DNA of 30,717 nt from a virus. The translations under genes and the position numbers were made by a program. Below, one piece after another: positions 17,901 through 24,100 of the stretch. The notes under the pieces were generated by a model, which was not told the DNA's origin, did no database searches, and was given only the letters and a program-made list of their open reading frames with translations. How positions within the stretch are numbered: position 1 is the first letter of the stretch; each line of letters opens with the position of its first letter. The stretch lies in IMG/VR virus record IMGVR_UViG_3300031705_000029, positions 1 through 30,717 of that record. The stretch is one strand, 5' to 3'.

Positions 17901-18781
17901 ATGGTTTAGTTACTGGTACTGCTGGTTCTAATTTAATCACAGGATCTGGAACTGAGTTCTACGAGAGTGTAACTCCAGGGGATTTAGTTAGAGTGTTTGG
18001 GTATGAAAAAGGAACTTACGTTCATAGAGACTTTATAGTAACTAAGGTAATATCTAATACTCTTATCTCTGTAAATGAAAAGCTAGGTATAGACGCTGAT
18101 AATAGCTACATGCTTGTTATAGACTACAAGACTAAGGAAGGTATTCAGTACTCTAGTATTCCTTTCGTAACCTCTGGTTTATCCTCTACGGGAGATAACT
18201 TCCAGTTTGGTGATGGTTCTGAGATACAAGGTGTCGGAGTTGGAACAGGGATTGATACAAGCTCTGCTTATGTATTATTTAGTGAGGTAGGTAACGTGGA
18301 TCTTAATAAATCTATATCCCTATCACAGATGGTTGTAGGTGGGGAGTATGTGATTAAGTACATACCTGAAGTGTCAACGTTTAACGTTTCAGATGTAGAC
18401 CCTTCTGTAAACTCTACCACTTTAGGTACTACATTCACATGTAAAACCCCTTCATCTGATAACTCAGCTACAGTTATGCCTACAGAGGTAAAACTATACG
18501 TTAAGAATTTAGATAATACTACAACTTTCTTAGGTTACCCTTATATTGTACTTTCAGGTAAGGTGTACTTTGTTCCTGCACCTAACCTTAATGATGTGTT
18601 TGCTCAAGCAAATAAAACAGGATTCTACTTCACAGCAAAAAGTGGAGAGGTAGAAGGAGAGAAGATGAAGGGTAGTTATATGAGAACTATCTTAGCAACA
18701 AACAAGAGTCAGTCTAAGAAGAAGTTTAACCTATACGCTGCCAATGCAGATGTAGACAAGAGTGAACTTAGTAACAGATAA
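8936..18781 (+). CDS. Giant muzzle/tail-hub protein with fibre-like insertion (3281 aa)
   Basis: The N-terminus (VFTGGMDKDSDPRLIKGGDY, DALNIRNVSSSD, VENIEGNTLVP, residues 7-56) and the body after residue 1580 (YKCIGTYEDKPKNSIYYF, KVDDILYWTDNLNRPRKINV, GAFHDFGISYFDETNRCSF, a C-terminal EKMKGSYMRTILA and FNLYAANADVD) match the muzzle/tail-tube type proteins that close the short tail of crAss-like podoviruses. They suggest repeated beta-blades. Between residues 57 and 1580 lies foreign-looking material: Ser/Gly-rich beta domains (60-390), a jelly-roll-like domain (395-525), a coiled coil (586-700), four 21-residue repeats (816-899), a second jelly-roll-like domain with LLDGDFSNPGSSDW (943-1065), another coiled coil (1075-1200), a beta domain (1205-1350) and an Ala5 linker (1492-1496). 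A further insertion lies at about 2065-2240. At over twice the length I would expect, it may also carry host recognition. Start ATG 8936 follows the previous stop by three bases. Confidence 0.78.
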   Translation: MAQDKKVFTGGMDKDSDPRLIKGGDYRDALNIRNVSSSDSTSGSVENIEGNTLVPFKFIDEVDQLIEITSTEGNQFIDEIDTSQVFNQVTIDITGKESPGNIFNFSLGYLTPSNTQNLIEFSPISWPSNPGMTSTSTALYNSFGPGGPLYEIHVDDIDTGLPVILVAEINFTEGDVFNGSTFSITYTCTQAGANFSLSANSSYSGPGIIFGSVALSDPIDIAQQNGSPSAAMNISGSVSTVNSTVDLGSNVDDQGNSFGAGGAINTGGTIIDLEISGSSPTSASEAVVDDVILFSYTQAGGDGSSESDWLVEPVIDLGAATESFGSGGEFEFDSGQDSIAGFLTAIVEDEDKFNNILVDGGNGTVTGLGDISTNFLEGTKLQGNNSNIGRNNPSEVSYSQLEYYYDNTEVIEGDGFTIDEGTLTFSGTDILSGNTYPLKSSIIEDKAYLLSFTVAGLVSGLSLNFNIGNQEFTSVEGNGIKTLYITPENNSSIIYITFNKDFTSSNEVVITNLRLFLEDVPVNVFSIRLASIGSTRFNLAFSSSEGKLKNALSAGKQSTQVREWFPGVALSLVTKNIGDGYGVIAGVQLAELQEALLEAEQTITALWDQINSISDEHDAELNTLTSQLAEANSDLTRVKAELTAALALNEVLQLNLDALQGYVSAFLTAQQSGDELATVDAYISTIEGSSSITATIMDAIIGLSTTTVVDPQTQIAIDDYILQITDLQSQLDAQSLVITSQNDIIIAMVDAHNAITVSLIAADDSLTKLNISQEHIDSLSVSELIAYMGEHAVTVSALTSGYIDLAANLQSELDIIVPEDGVSQSDVDVVQALLDAVVPEDGVSQSDVDAVQALLDAIVPEDGVHQSDVDVVQALLDAIVPEDGISQADLDAVEAALNILVTQNEENEAYLATVEAELIATNLTLDAIYAEEAANPSVIDLTEHLLDGDFSNPGSSDWGLGLSHDTSQQNLHATGGTTFTTQNFTPVSAGDYIISVNVTDYKGGRISMSLYTTDYTKSTSLPFISSEGRHIFNVNLDEGTSIIYLNTSTKGLSPIIDLTVDDISIVSASSSTGVTASTIENLLAFTEELKDSNDALIEGGEAIGVEILQLESELSTANANIDAYSISLSSMNTSIAGIGSAILNVISELSITSTITQEDIDDFITSYDINNLNLSEQTTGINELITYLVDQIALLEGSSPTSNETNTRWMLTFSGAVPVSPKASNTPYMQLAIKNSKTGDTNLLALPIVSLYSTTNAGRAFALGSSSYIQESLSHNGSPVMLAISRLNELSGYSTYTQDLKLQSDPTQYITSPAVFIVPVDVNGEVEQLKFTAHNFNFQNLLIDENEDPFFGSAVGSQISHFNTTEQVLLGDRGSTPIAEDDLQWLSKRGVNSGIQLEVEALGGTSDWGLYITSNNDSGTLITNQFTQELFNTGSDDSYRWRIGGSDAYDSESNTHLSGYQSLTLNATIKNPVGVGSRSIETSQGSAESFVAAAAAPNFSIDKVRPKVNLPVNKNTPKGDTSKFRRKHNDELIYPSKKSDIILVKSRDLRPNLTGNIFGAKRFVRNKILKKTTAVDNSSSSYKCIGTYEDKPKNSIYYFVHNSDKGEKFDCILEYSLIDNEIRTVYQDGRQGSNGLSEGILNFDLDHAITGVNKVDDILYWTDNLNRPRKINVSLGKNNEVNISKAIKFKDVNFPGGHDKSVFLTYNDIALKSKYSIGDAVYTHTNSGEEATSYNGYAEVLGIVRRMPAGLTFNTTDTSTTVISSVALTSSQLEVGEWIGIMDSANFPRFYQVDNISGSTITTVSPVTFTLTAAKALFFVPGSNIGGLLTNCPFQSFGLVPGIIMSADPSDAYSPLISFGKYEDKMRYFDVIKHQPLKRPVTELVPDTSYAKNNILDTLFQFKYRYSHQDNENTSYSGVSNINIDPEFARNTPLTFTEYKNTANTIEVEYFDTISDVKKIEITTRKGNDGEFTLVDTVQNNFIRYLKSLKNEVIVDPDYFFDIPKSIIKFRNNGVYPFIDKSEGDNLFDAVPKLAKAQTIISDNRLTYGNILEGYDNTPLVVSSSFDAEGPIIETTSSNIAVYSTTGTSLPVTTFSTTNTSSANNSSIASAINSGSSGNNWGDDGGQNCNVVLYIELAGLNLNNVDSQTLSLNLEFGLQRKLIGGRSRKRSGRFNMNIDITGLETFNEVRNEIINQAGQGNYEGGLDISFSAANFNGDDGTITVTPQGSRVKVKFHFIDNDLTDEIGNWNVGWNEWEYSRAVINTKLLSGDAGFNTFKTGAFHDFGISYFDETNRCSFVNVAPDYGNDVILQEGYNTTSVYANLNGTRPYNYFPTETNGPAIGQTSGLKLSIYNKPPSWATSYQVMYAGNTSVDDFMQVTVPHVIPGVGGDTQMYLSLQSLKSHKASYTEATGALTDFDVAKGDRIRFISCDTTSGRKKFNDYLDFEITGFDYYNEEDADVDGNPIDIAAGQGGFYIRIANPGSTLAQTEGGDVSINHSGFSLSGSGYDKLIAELYRPKKTQTPENLVYFELGDRLEIGNPGEANNYHAGIEDQGNDYFYDKDVNTMVSLVPAVININQGDIYIKSRNMFTVTDGASLESFPCESYYLNDFHSTNHYDKGRINVVNNNSKERNLGVSVYYSEPYVSTGAINGLSSFNLANSPYFDYNKEFGSIQSLHTKDNDLIIFHESKVGRVLVGKDILNTASGEGLVSLSNNVISNYVSLYAGQFGCGLNPESIVKHGQKFYFADIKRGAILRLSTDGLTVISEYGMKDYFRDLGEMYIKYNPDGIKTFSDSIVGGGKTIVPYLLVGGYDPKYDEYIITFPEISAGGRNYVAGNASTIKNWSDGILNWDDATLDPNMKNNKVIFNAVTLGFSEGTNKWTSFYSFVPDFYSKINKQFVSFKQGRVYRHNDSDLYSRARADFNNFYGNGNLSYIDFVFNADPSSVKSYNAIGLESDTKFITGMFTNTGQHYGNYDDVATTSIAFKKVDGLVTGTAGSNLITGSGTEFYESVTPGDLVRVFGYEKGTYVHRDFIVTKVISNTLISVNEKLGIDADNSYMLVIDYKTKEGIQYSSIPFVTSGLSSTGDNFQFGDGSEIQGVGVGTGIDTSSAYVLFSEVGNVDLNKSISLSQMVVGGEYVIKYIPEVSTFNVSDVDPSVNSTTLGTTFTCKTPSSDNSATVMPTEVKLYVKNLDNTTTFLGYPYIVLSGKVYFVPAPNLNDVFAQANKTGFYFTAKSGEVEGEKMKGSYMRTILATNKSQSKKKFNLYAANADVDKSELSNR
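11381..11632 (+). repeat. Four tandem 63-bp coding repeats in the muzzle insertion
   Basis: Four consecutive 21-codon units start at 11381, 11444, 11507 and 11570. Each encodes I/V-V-PEDG(V/I)-x-Q(S/A)D(V/L)D followed by a VQALLDA-type helix; the fourth is the most diverged. Many third positions differ between units while the residues stay the same (for example GTACCA/GTTCCT for Val-Pro). The repeats are therefore old and kept by selection on protein, not a fresh DNA duplication. They probably form short helix-turn units in a stalk between coiled coils. Confidence 0.9.
13409..13423 (+). repeat. (GCA)5 microsatellite encoding Ala5 at an insertion boundary
   Basis: Five GCA codons in a row (residues 1492-1496) close the Ser/Thr-rich beta region. 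They precede the basic segment NFSIDKVRPKVNLPV, which leads back to the conserved muzzle body. Likely a flexible linker and a potential site of length variation. Confidence 0.7.
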
Positions 18782-18787
18782 TAAAAA

Positions 18788-18804
18788 AATAATCATTACA
18801 TTTG
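18788..18804 (+). promoter_or_regulatory. Bacteroidetes-type -7 element upstream of internal virion genes
   Basis: TACATTTG at 18797-18804 is a perfect TAnnTTTG match in the 38-base gap after the muzzle gene, 15 bases before ATG 18820. No good TTTG is seen 17-22 bases upstream, because that region is the end of the muzzle gene. The promoter may be weaker or need an activator. The surrounding AATAATCATTA is repeated after the last large gene (30471-30481). Confidence 0.5.
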
Positions 18805-18819
18805 TAAAAATACAAAATC

Positions 18820-19740
18820 ATGGCACGTAAAATAAAAGCTAAAGTTTCTTATAAGAAGAATAAAAACTCTAAAGCTCCTAAGGCTGCTATTGGTGCTGCC
18901 CTTACGGCAGGGCTGGGTGCTGCTAAGTTTATCTCTGGAGCTATTCAGAAGAATAAAGCTAATAAAGCTGAGGATGCGTTTGATAAAAATAGATTAAATG
19001 ATCAGGTAAGTTCTGCTACTCAAGAGTTGGCAGATCAACCTATAGATGCTAATATAGTAAAGCAACAGCAAGAGAACGCTTTAGTTTTACAAGCTCAGAC
19101 TATGGGTAATGCAGTCAAGGGAGATCAAAGAAACGTTCAGACTGTAGCTACACAATCTCAAGACACTGCTCAGAAAGGTTTATTAGAACAGTCTATTGAA
19201 GCTAACGCAGCTAAAACTTCAGCTATGCAAAACTTAGCTAAGGAGCAAAATAGGGTTAAGGCTCAAAGTATAGATGTTGCTGGTGCAGAAATCGAAGGTA
19301 TTAAAGCTGAGAAGGATGCAGGTGCTCAAAATATGTGGGGTGGTGTAGAAGATATAGCTAGTGGAGCTGCTGGAATGTTTAAGAAAGGTGGCTCTATAGA
19401 GGCTGAAGAAGGTGGAGTTACACCTGGAGAGTTTAGCCACGAAGATAATCCTATTGATATGGTTCAAGACGGAGAGAAGATTGGTGAAGCTACAGGTGGA
19501 GAACTTATACTACCACCTAAAGACGTTGAGGCTGTAAGGTCTGCATTAGACGAAGGAGATAAAGATGCAGCGTTTAAGCTTATGGAAGAGCTTGTAGCTA
19601 AGTACGATAAGAATGTTATAGAGTCAGAAGATGCAGAAGGTGGAGCTACTCAAGGAGAAGGAACACCAGAAATGAATAAAGGTGGATACCTAAATAAGGT
19701 TAAAGCTAGAATGGGTGCTTACATGAAATCAAAATACTAA
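18820..19740 (+). CDS. Probable internal virion (ejection/cargo) protein (306 aa)
   Basis: A basic N-terminus (MARKIKAKVSYKKNK) is followed by a small-residue hydrophobic helix at 22-42 (AAIGAALTAGLGAAKFISG), then an Ala/Gln/Asn-rich, helical region to about 165. The C-terminal third contains GGVTPGEFSHEDNPIDMV with DGEKIGEATGGELILPP (about 198-235), a motif I associate with an unnamed protein family in marine phages, where forms with 'GGE(Y)xxxP' recur. The gene is the first of three after the muzzle, just as T7 gp14 precedes gp15 and gp16. A short amphipathic or membrane-inserting ejection protein is therefore a reasonable inference. It is preceded by a promoter element and followed three bases later by the next gene. 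No enzyme motif is present. A minor tail protein is the alternative. Confidence 0.6.
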   Translation: MARKIKAKVSYKKNKNSKAPKAAIGAALTAGLGAAKFISGAIQKNKANKAEDAFDKNRLNDQVSSATQELADQPIDANIVKQQQENALVLQAQTMGNAVKGDQRNVQTVATQSQDTAQKGLLEQSIEANAAKTSAMQNLAKEQNRVKAQSIDVAGAEIEGIKAEKDAGAQNMWGGVEDIASGAAGMFKKGGSIEAEEGGVTPGEFSHEDNPIDMVQDGEKIGEATGGELILPPKDVEAVRSALDEGDKDAAFKLMEELVAKYDKNVIESEDAEGGATQGEGTPEMNKGGYLNKVKARMGAYMKSKY

Positions 19741-19743
19741 GAT

Positions 19744-21198
19744 ATGGCTGGAGAGGGATTATTTTTTGCAGGTACAGTTCTTAAAAACAATCGTGACCTT
19801 ATAAAGGAAGACATGGCTCGTGAGGAGCTTGAGCTTAAAAAAGAACAGTTGGAGCTTCAAAAACAGGCTGCAGCTAATAAAAGAAAAGACGCTAGGAAGA
19901 AGAATCAGCCTAAATCTTTAAACCCTAGCACTTCCAATATGGGCGGTGATCTTGGGTCTAGGTTTCAGAAAAACCAATTATTAGGCTATAAAGAGAGAAG
20001 AAACGCAAGCTCTATAGATGAACTTGAAGGAGGCTTAGAAGCTATGAACTCAAGGTCTTTGGATGATACTGAGCTTTTATCAACAGCAGGGATATACAGC
20101 CAAGTTTGGTCTGAGGTGTCAGCTAACAGAGAACTTTCTAGAGGGGCTAATAGTAGTTCTTTAAGAACTAATGATGATGGAGGTTACACCTTCGATGATA
20201 ACTACAACGCTTTCTTAGCGGATATAGATAATGGTATACCTCCAGAAGAGGCTTACAAAATTTACTCTTCAAGAGATAGCGACATCAAAGAGACTGAGTA
20301 TACGAATCCTATACCTAGTCTATATAAGGATGGTGTGACTAAGAACATTACAAACAGAACTGATGGTAGTGCCTACGAAGAGTATGTAGGTGTAAGTTCG
20401 GCATCTAAGCTTTTAGAACAAAATTTAACACCAGATAAAAATGGTAACTGGGATAACCCAGCATACAAGAAATTATATTTAGGTCAAGAAGGTTTAGTGG
20501 AAGCTAAAGGTGTAGAAGAAATGATGAGTTACCCTGCTGCTTTTGCTTTTGAAACTAGAGGTATTGGATTGGATCCTAATGACACCACGTTTACAGATAA
20601 GTTAATACCTGGTTCTGATACTTACGAACCTGAATTAGCTAATGAGTACATTCAATACATTAGAAGGAAGTCAGAAGATCAAGCTAACATAGATTACCCT
20701 AAACGAGAGACGAAAGGTAAATCATTACCAAAAGAAGACAAGGATAACCCTGCTTTATCTCAGGATAAGATAGACTTCTTTATGGGCGACTCAGAAGAGA
20801 CTGAATCTTATGGGTTGTCTGAATTAAAGGTATCACCTAATTTTGGTGAGGATATTTCTGACTCTAACATAATAACAGTTTTATCAAAACTATCCCCAAT
20901 AAAGGAGCAGGGAGAGGCTAAACTTAAAGAGTTTAGTGATCTTTGGCAGGTTGCTAACTCCGAAGGAACTGACGTACCTGTAGAGGGTAAGGTTAGCTGG
21001 ATAGGTATGACGGTGTCAGGTAAAACTGTAGCTAGAGTTGAGTTCTCAGGTCAATCTTTCTTAATAGATTTAGCAGATATAGCCTCTGAAAAGAGTAGCG
21101 TTAAATCTGGTGCTGCAACAGCGTTCGACTTATTTGAGTTAGCTGAGACAGGATCAAATAGTAGTTCTAATGGAAATAAAGAAAAAGTTTCATGGTAA
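19744..21198 (+). CDS. Probable internal virion protein of unknown family (484 aa)
   Basis: I do not recognise a named family. After MAGEGLFFAGTVLKNNRDLI comes a strongly charged single helix at about 18-60 (REELELKKEQLELQKQ, then KRKDARKK), typical of coiled coils. The rest is hydrophilic with few cysteines and no signal peptide or catalytic motif. Residues about 412-446 (KVSWIGMTVSGKTVARVEFS followed by a short QSFLIDLADI) may be a small SH3/OB-like beta domain. Its place between a hydrophobic-helix protein and a giant polyvalent protein matches the position of T7 gp15, part of the ejected core. That is positional inference, not homology seen. Its last 7 bases overlap the next gene's start (ATG 21192 within the 3' end), implying coupled translation and probably assembly in one complex. 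Confidence 0.55.
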   Translation: MAGEGLFFAGTVLKNNRDLIKEDMAREELELKKEQLELQKQAAANKRKDARKKNQPKSLNPSTSNMGGDLGSRFQKNQLLGYKERRNASSIDELEGGLEAMNSRSLDDTELLSTAGIYSQVWSEVSANRELSRGANSSSLRTNDDGGYTFDDNYNAFLADIDNGIPPEEAYKIYSSRDSDIKETEYTNPIPSLYKDGVTKNITNRTDGSAYEEYVGVSSASKLLEQNLTPDKNGNWDNPAYKKLYLGQEGLVEAKGVEEMMSYPAAFAFETRGIGLDPNDTTFTDKLIPGSDTYEPELANEYIQYIRRKSEDQANIDYPKRETKGKSLPKEDKDNPALSQDKIDFFMGDSEETESYGLSELKVSPNFGEDISDSNIITVLSKLSPIKEQGEAKLKEFSDLWQVANSEGTDVPVEGKVSWIGMTVSGKTVARVEFSGQSFLIDLADIASEKSSVKSGAATAFDLFELAETGSNSSSNGNKEKVSW

Positions 21199-24100
21199 AA
21201 GGTGATGATTTAAATAAGTTATACGAAGCAGTTTCAACAAAGTTTGATATTGGATCTTTTGATGACTTCTCCGCTAAGATGGAGACAGAGGACATGCGTA
21301 AAAGTTTTTACGACACTGTTGCTGGTAAAGGTTTAGACCTTGGTTCTTACGAAGATTACGAGAGTCGTTTAAAAAAAAAAGACGATTCAGTTGTCTCAAG
21401 CATACTACCCCAGACGGATTCAGAGGATACTCCATTACAGTCGGAGCTTTCTCAGCCTTCATTGGAAGAAACTTCTCAGAATAGTTTAGAGGATAGATTT
21501 TCTGGTTATAGTGACATGCCTGAGGTAGATCAGGTTGACATGCGAAAACAAGAAGAGTCACGCCAATTCTTTGAGGCTAACGGTTTAGATTTAGACGAGA
21601 AGGTTGACTTCGATAATAGACGAAAAGCTTTAGAGGAGTCAAACAAGAAGGAAGAGGAATCTGAGGAAGACTTAGGTTTCTTTGGTAATTTATATAAAAA
21701 CATTACGAGTACTGAGGATTTAGAGGATGATATGTTCACTACAGAAGAAGACGCTGTAAACACTTATTTCTCAGAGAATGACGATAAAATATTTGAAGCT
21801 GAAAAGCAGTACACCCAAGCTAAGGTAGAGCATATTAAATCAACCTTCCCACCAGAACAAAGATTAGAGCAGTTTAAAGCTGAGGATATAGACTTAGGTT
21901 ATGTCCCTATTAAAAACTTAAAGATTAACGGTGAGGAAGTTAGCGTTAAAGAGTTCGAGAAGAACGCTTACAATCAAGATTTCATAGATCAAGTACAAGC
22001 AGGAGAGATAGACATTGAAGTTTTAGACACTCAAGGAAACGAGGTGTTAGAGAACTTGAATAAGTTATTGATTAGACAAATTGAGTCTGGAGGACAATGG
22101 GGCGATGTAGCTCAATCGTTCTACGCAGGTGGTTTAGATATGCTTATTGCTGGGCCTTTAGAATTACTTGAGGGTGTAGGAGCACAATCAAGTCCTTACC
22201 AACAAACTATGTTTAAGATGCATGGTGGTTTCTTAGCGAACAAAGTTCATAACTACGCTAATAGTCAACGTGATAAAACTAGGCTATACGCAGAGGATAG
22301 TATGTCTGAGTCTTTACTTAACGGAAATTGGGGAGACGCTTTCTTTCAAACAGGTAACGCTATAGCTGAGTCAGCTCCATTAATACTTTCTATGTATGCT
22401 GCAGCACCACTAGGTTTAGCTGAGGGTGCTACCCTTGGTCTTGCAGGTGTTTCTTCAGGAGGACTTAAAGATATTGAGCTTAGAGATCAAAGATTAAAAG
22501 GCGAGATAGACATATCTGAAGGAATGCTTCTAGCTAATGATGTTCTTACAGGTGGTGCTGAGATGTTCTTTGAGAAGTTCACCTTAGATGCTGTTAACGC
22601 TAGTAGAGGTGTGTTTAAGATGGCTAAGATTAATCCAAGCGAGATAGCTGAAGGTATCGTAAAAGGATTATATAAGAACGCTCCAGTAGAGGGTTTATCA
22701 GAACTTGCTACAGAACTTAGTAACTCCCTTACTGATTTAATCACTAGGGATATAGACTACGAAAAAGGTGAGTTAAAAGATACAGCAGTTAGCATTGAAG
22801 AGGTAGCCGTAAGGATGTCTGATTCTTTCCTTGTTGGTACCATTATGGGTGCTGGGATGACTACTACTCCTTACTTATCACAAACACTAAAGAGCTTTAA
22901 GATTATAGATAAGAATATATCCACTGTATTTACTATGGAGGATGGTTCTGTCAAAGAGATGAGTAGAGCTGAAGGTTTAAGATTCGTTAAAGACCCAGAG
23001 GTTGCTGATCAAATAAGAAGGAGTGCTATTAAGATGGATGTATCTATGAATGATATAGCCAGACAAGAGTTAGAGGATGTTGTTTACGGATACAGTGCAC
23101 CTGATGCCTTAGCCTCTAGAGAGGTTATGCGTGGTAAGGAAACTGTAGTACAGGATTTATCTACTAAGATAGCAGAGTCAGAGGAAGTTTCTACTGAGGA
23201 TATAAATAACCTATCTAAAGCCATCACTGAGCTGGAAGCAGAGGGTAAGGTTTCTAAGTACAACGAGTCTGAGACAACTGTAGCTACTAGGAAAAAAGTT
23301 CAAGCTATCCTTAAAGAGAAAGGAATTGAGATAACTAACGCTACCCAAACTCAGGACGTATCAGCCTCTAAGGTTACTAATACCACTGAGGTAAATAAGA
23401 TTAACACTGAAGAGGAGTATCGTAGCATAAAGAAACAAGTAAAAGATAAGAGAATCCCTAAGGTTATAACCTCTGAAACTCAAACAGGTGTCACCGTAAA
23501 AGGTAAGGTTGTACAAGAGTCAGAAGTAACTCAGGGTCAGTTCAAGAATATTGCTGCAGCAAAGAATGCTATCAAAGAATACAAAACAAAAGTTAAGGCT
23601 GCAAAGGAAGGAATGATGGTTGAGAATGATCTGTTCCCTGCTAACAATAAGCTATTCATAAAGACCAAACAAGAGAGCCTTGACGAGGTTCCTCAGGAGG
23701 TTTTAGACTCTAAAGAGTACTACGTGTTAACTTCTGAGAAAGAAGGCCTTACAATAGAGGAAAGGGACGCTAGAATGGTTGAACTTAAATCTATGCTAGA
23801 CAAAGCTGGAGCTAAGTACTACACAGTTCAAGGTGTTTATAATGGTGTTGCTGAAGAGAGTTTGGTTGTGACAGGACTTAATGAAGGTCAAGCTTTAACT
23901 ATTGGTAGGCAGTTTGGTCAAGACTCTATTTTCTCAGCAGAGAAAGGTCTTATGTTTAGTAGTGGTGCTGTAGTACCTTTAAATGGTGACGCCGTAGAAG
24001 GTGTAGATGCTAGGAAGAGAGATGCTTTAACCATAATGAATGTTGGAGGGAAGAAAGTTTCCTTACATACAGGACTTGATTGGGGTAAGATGAGTTACGG

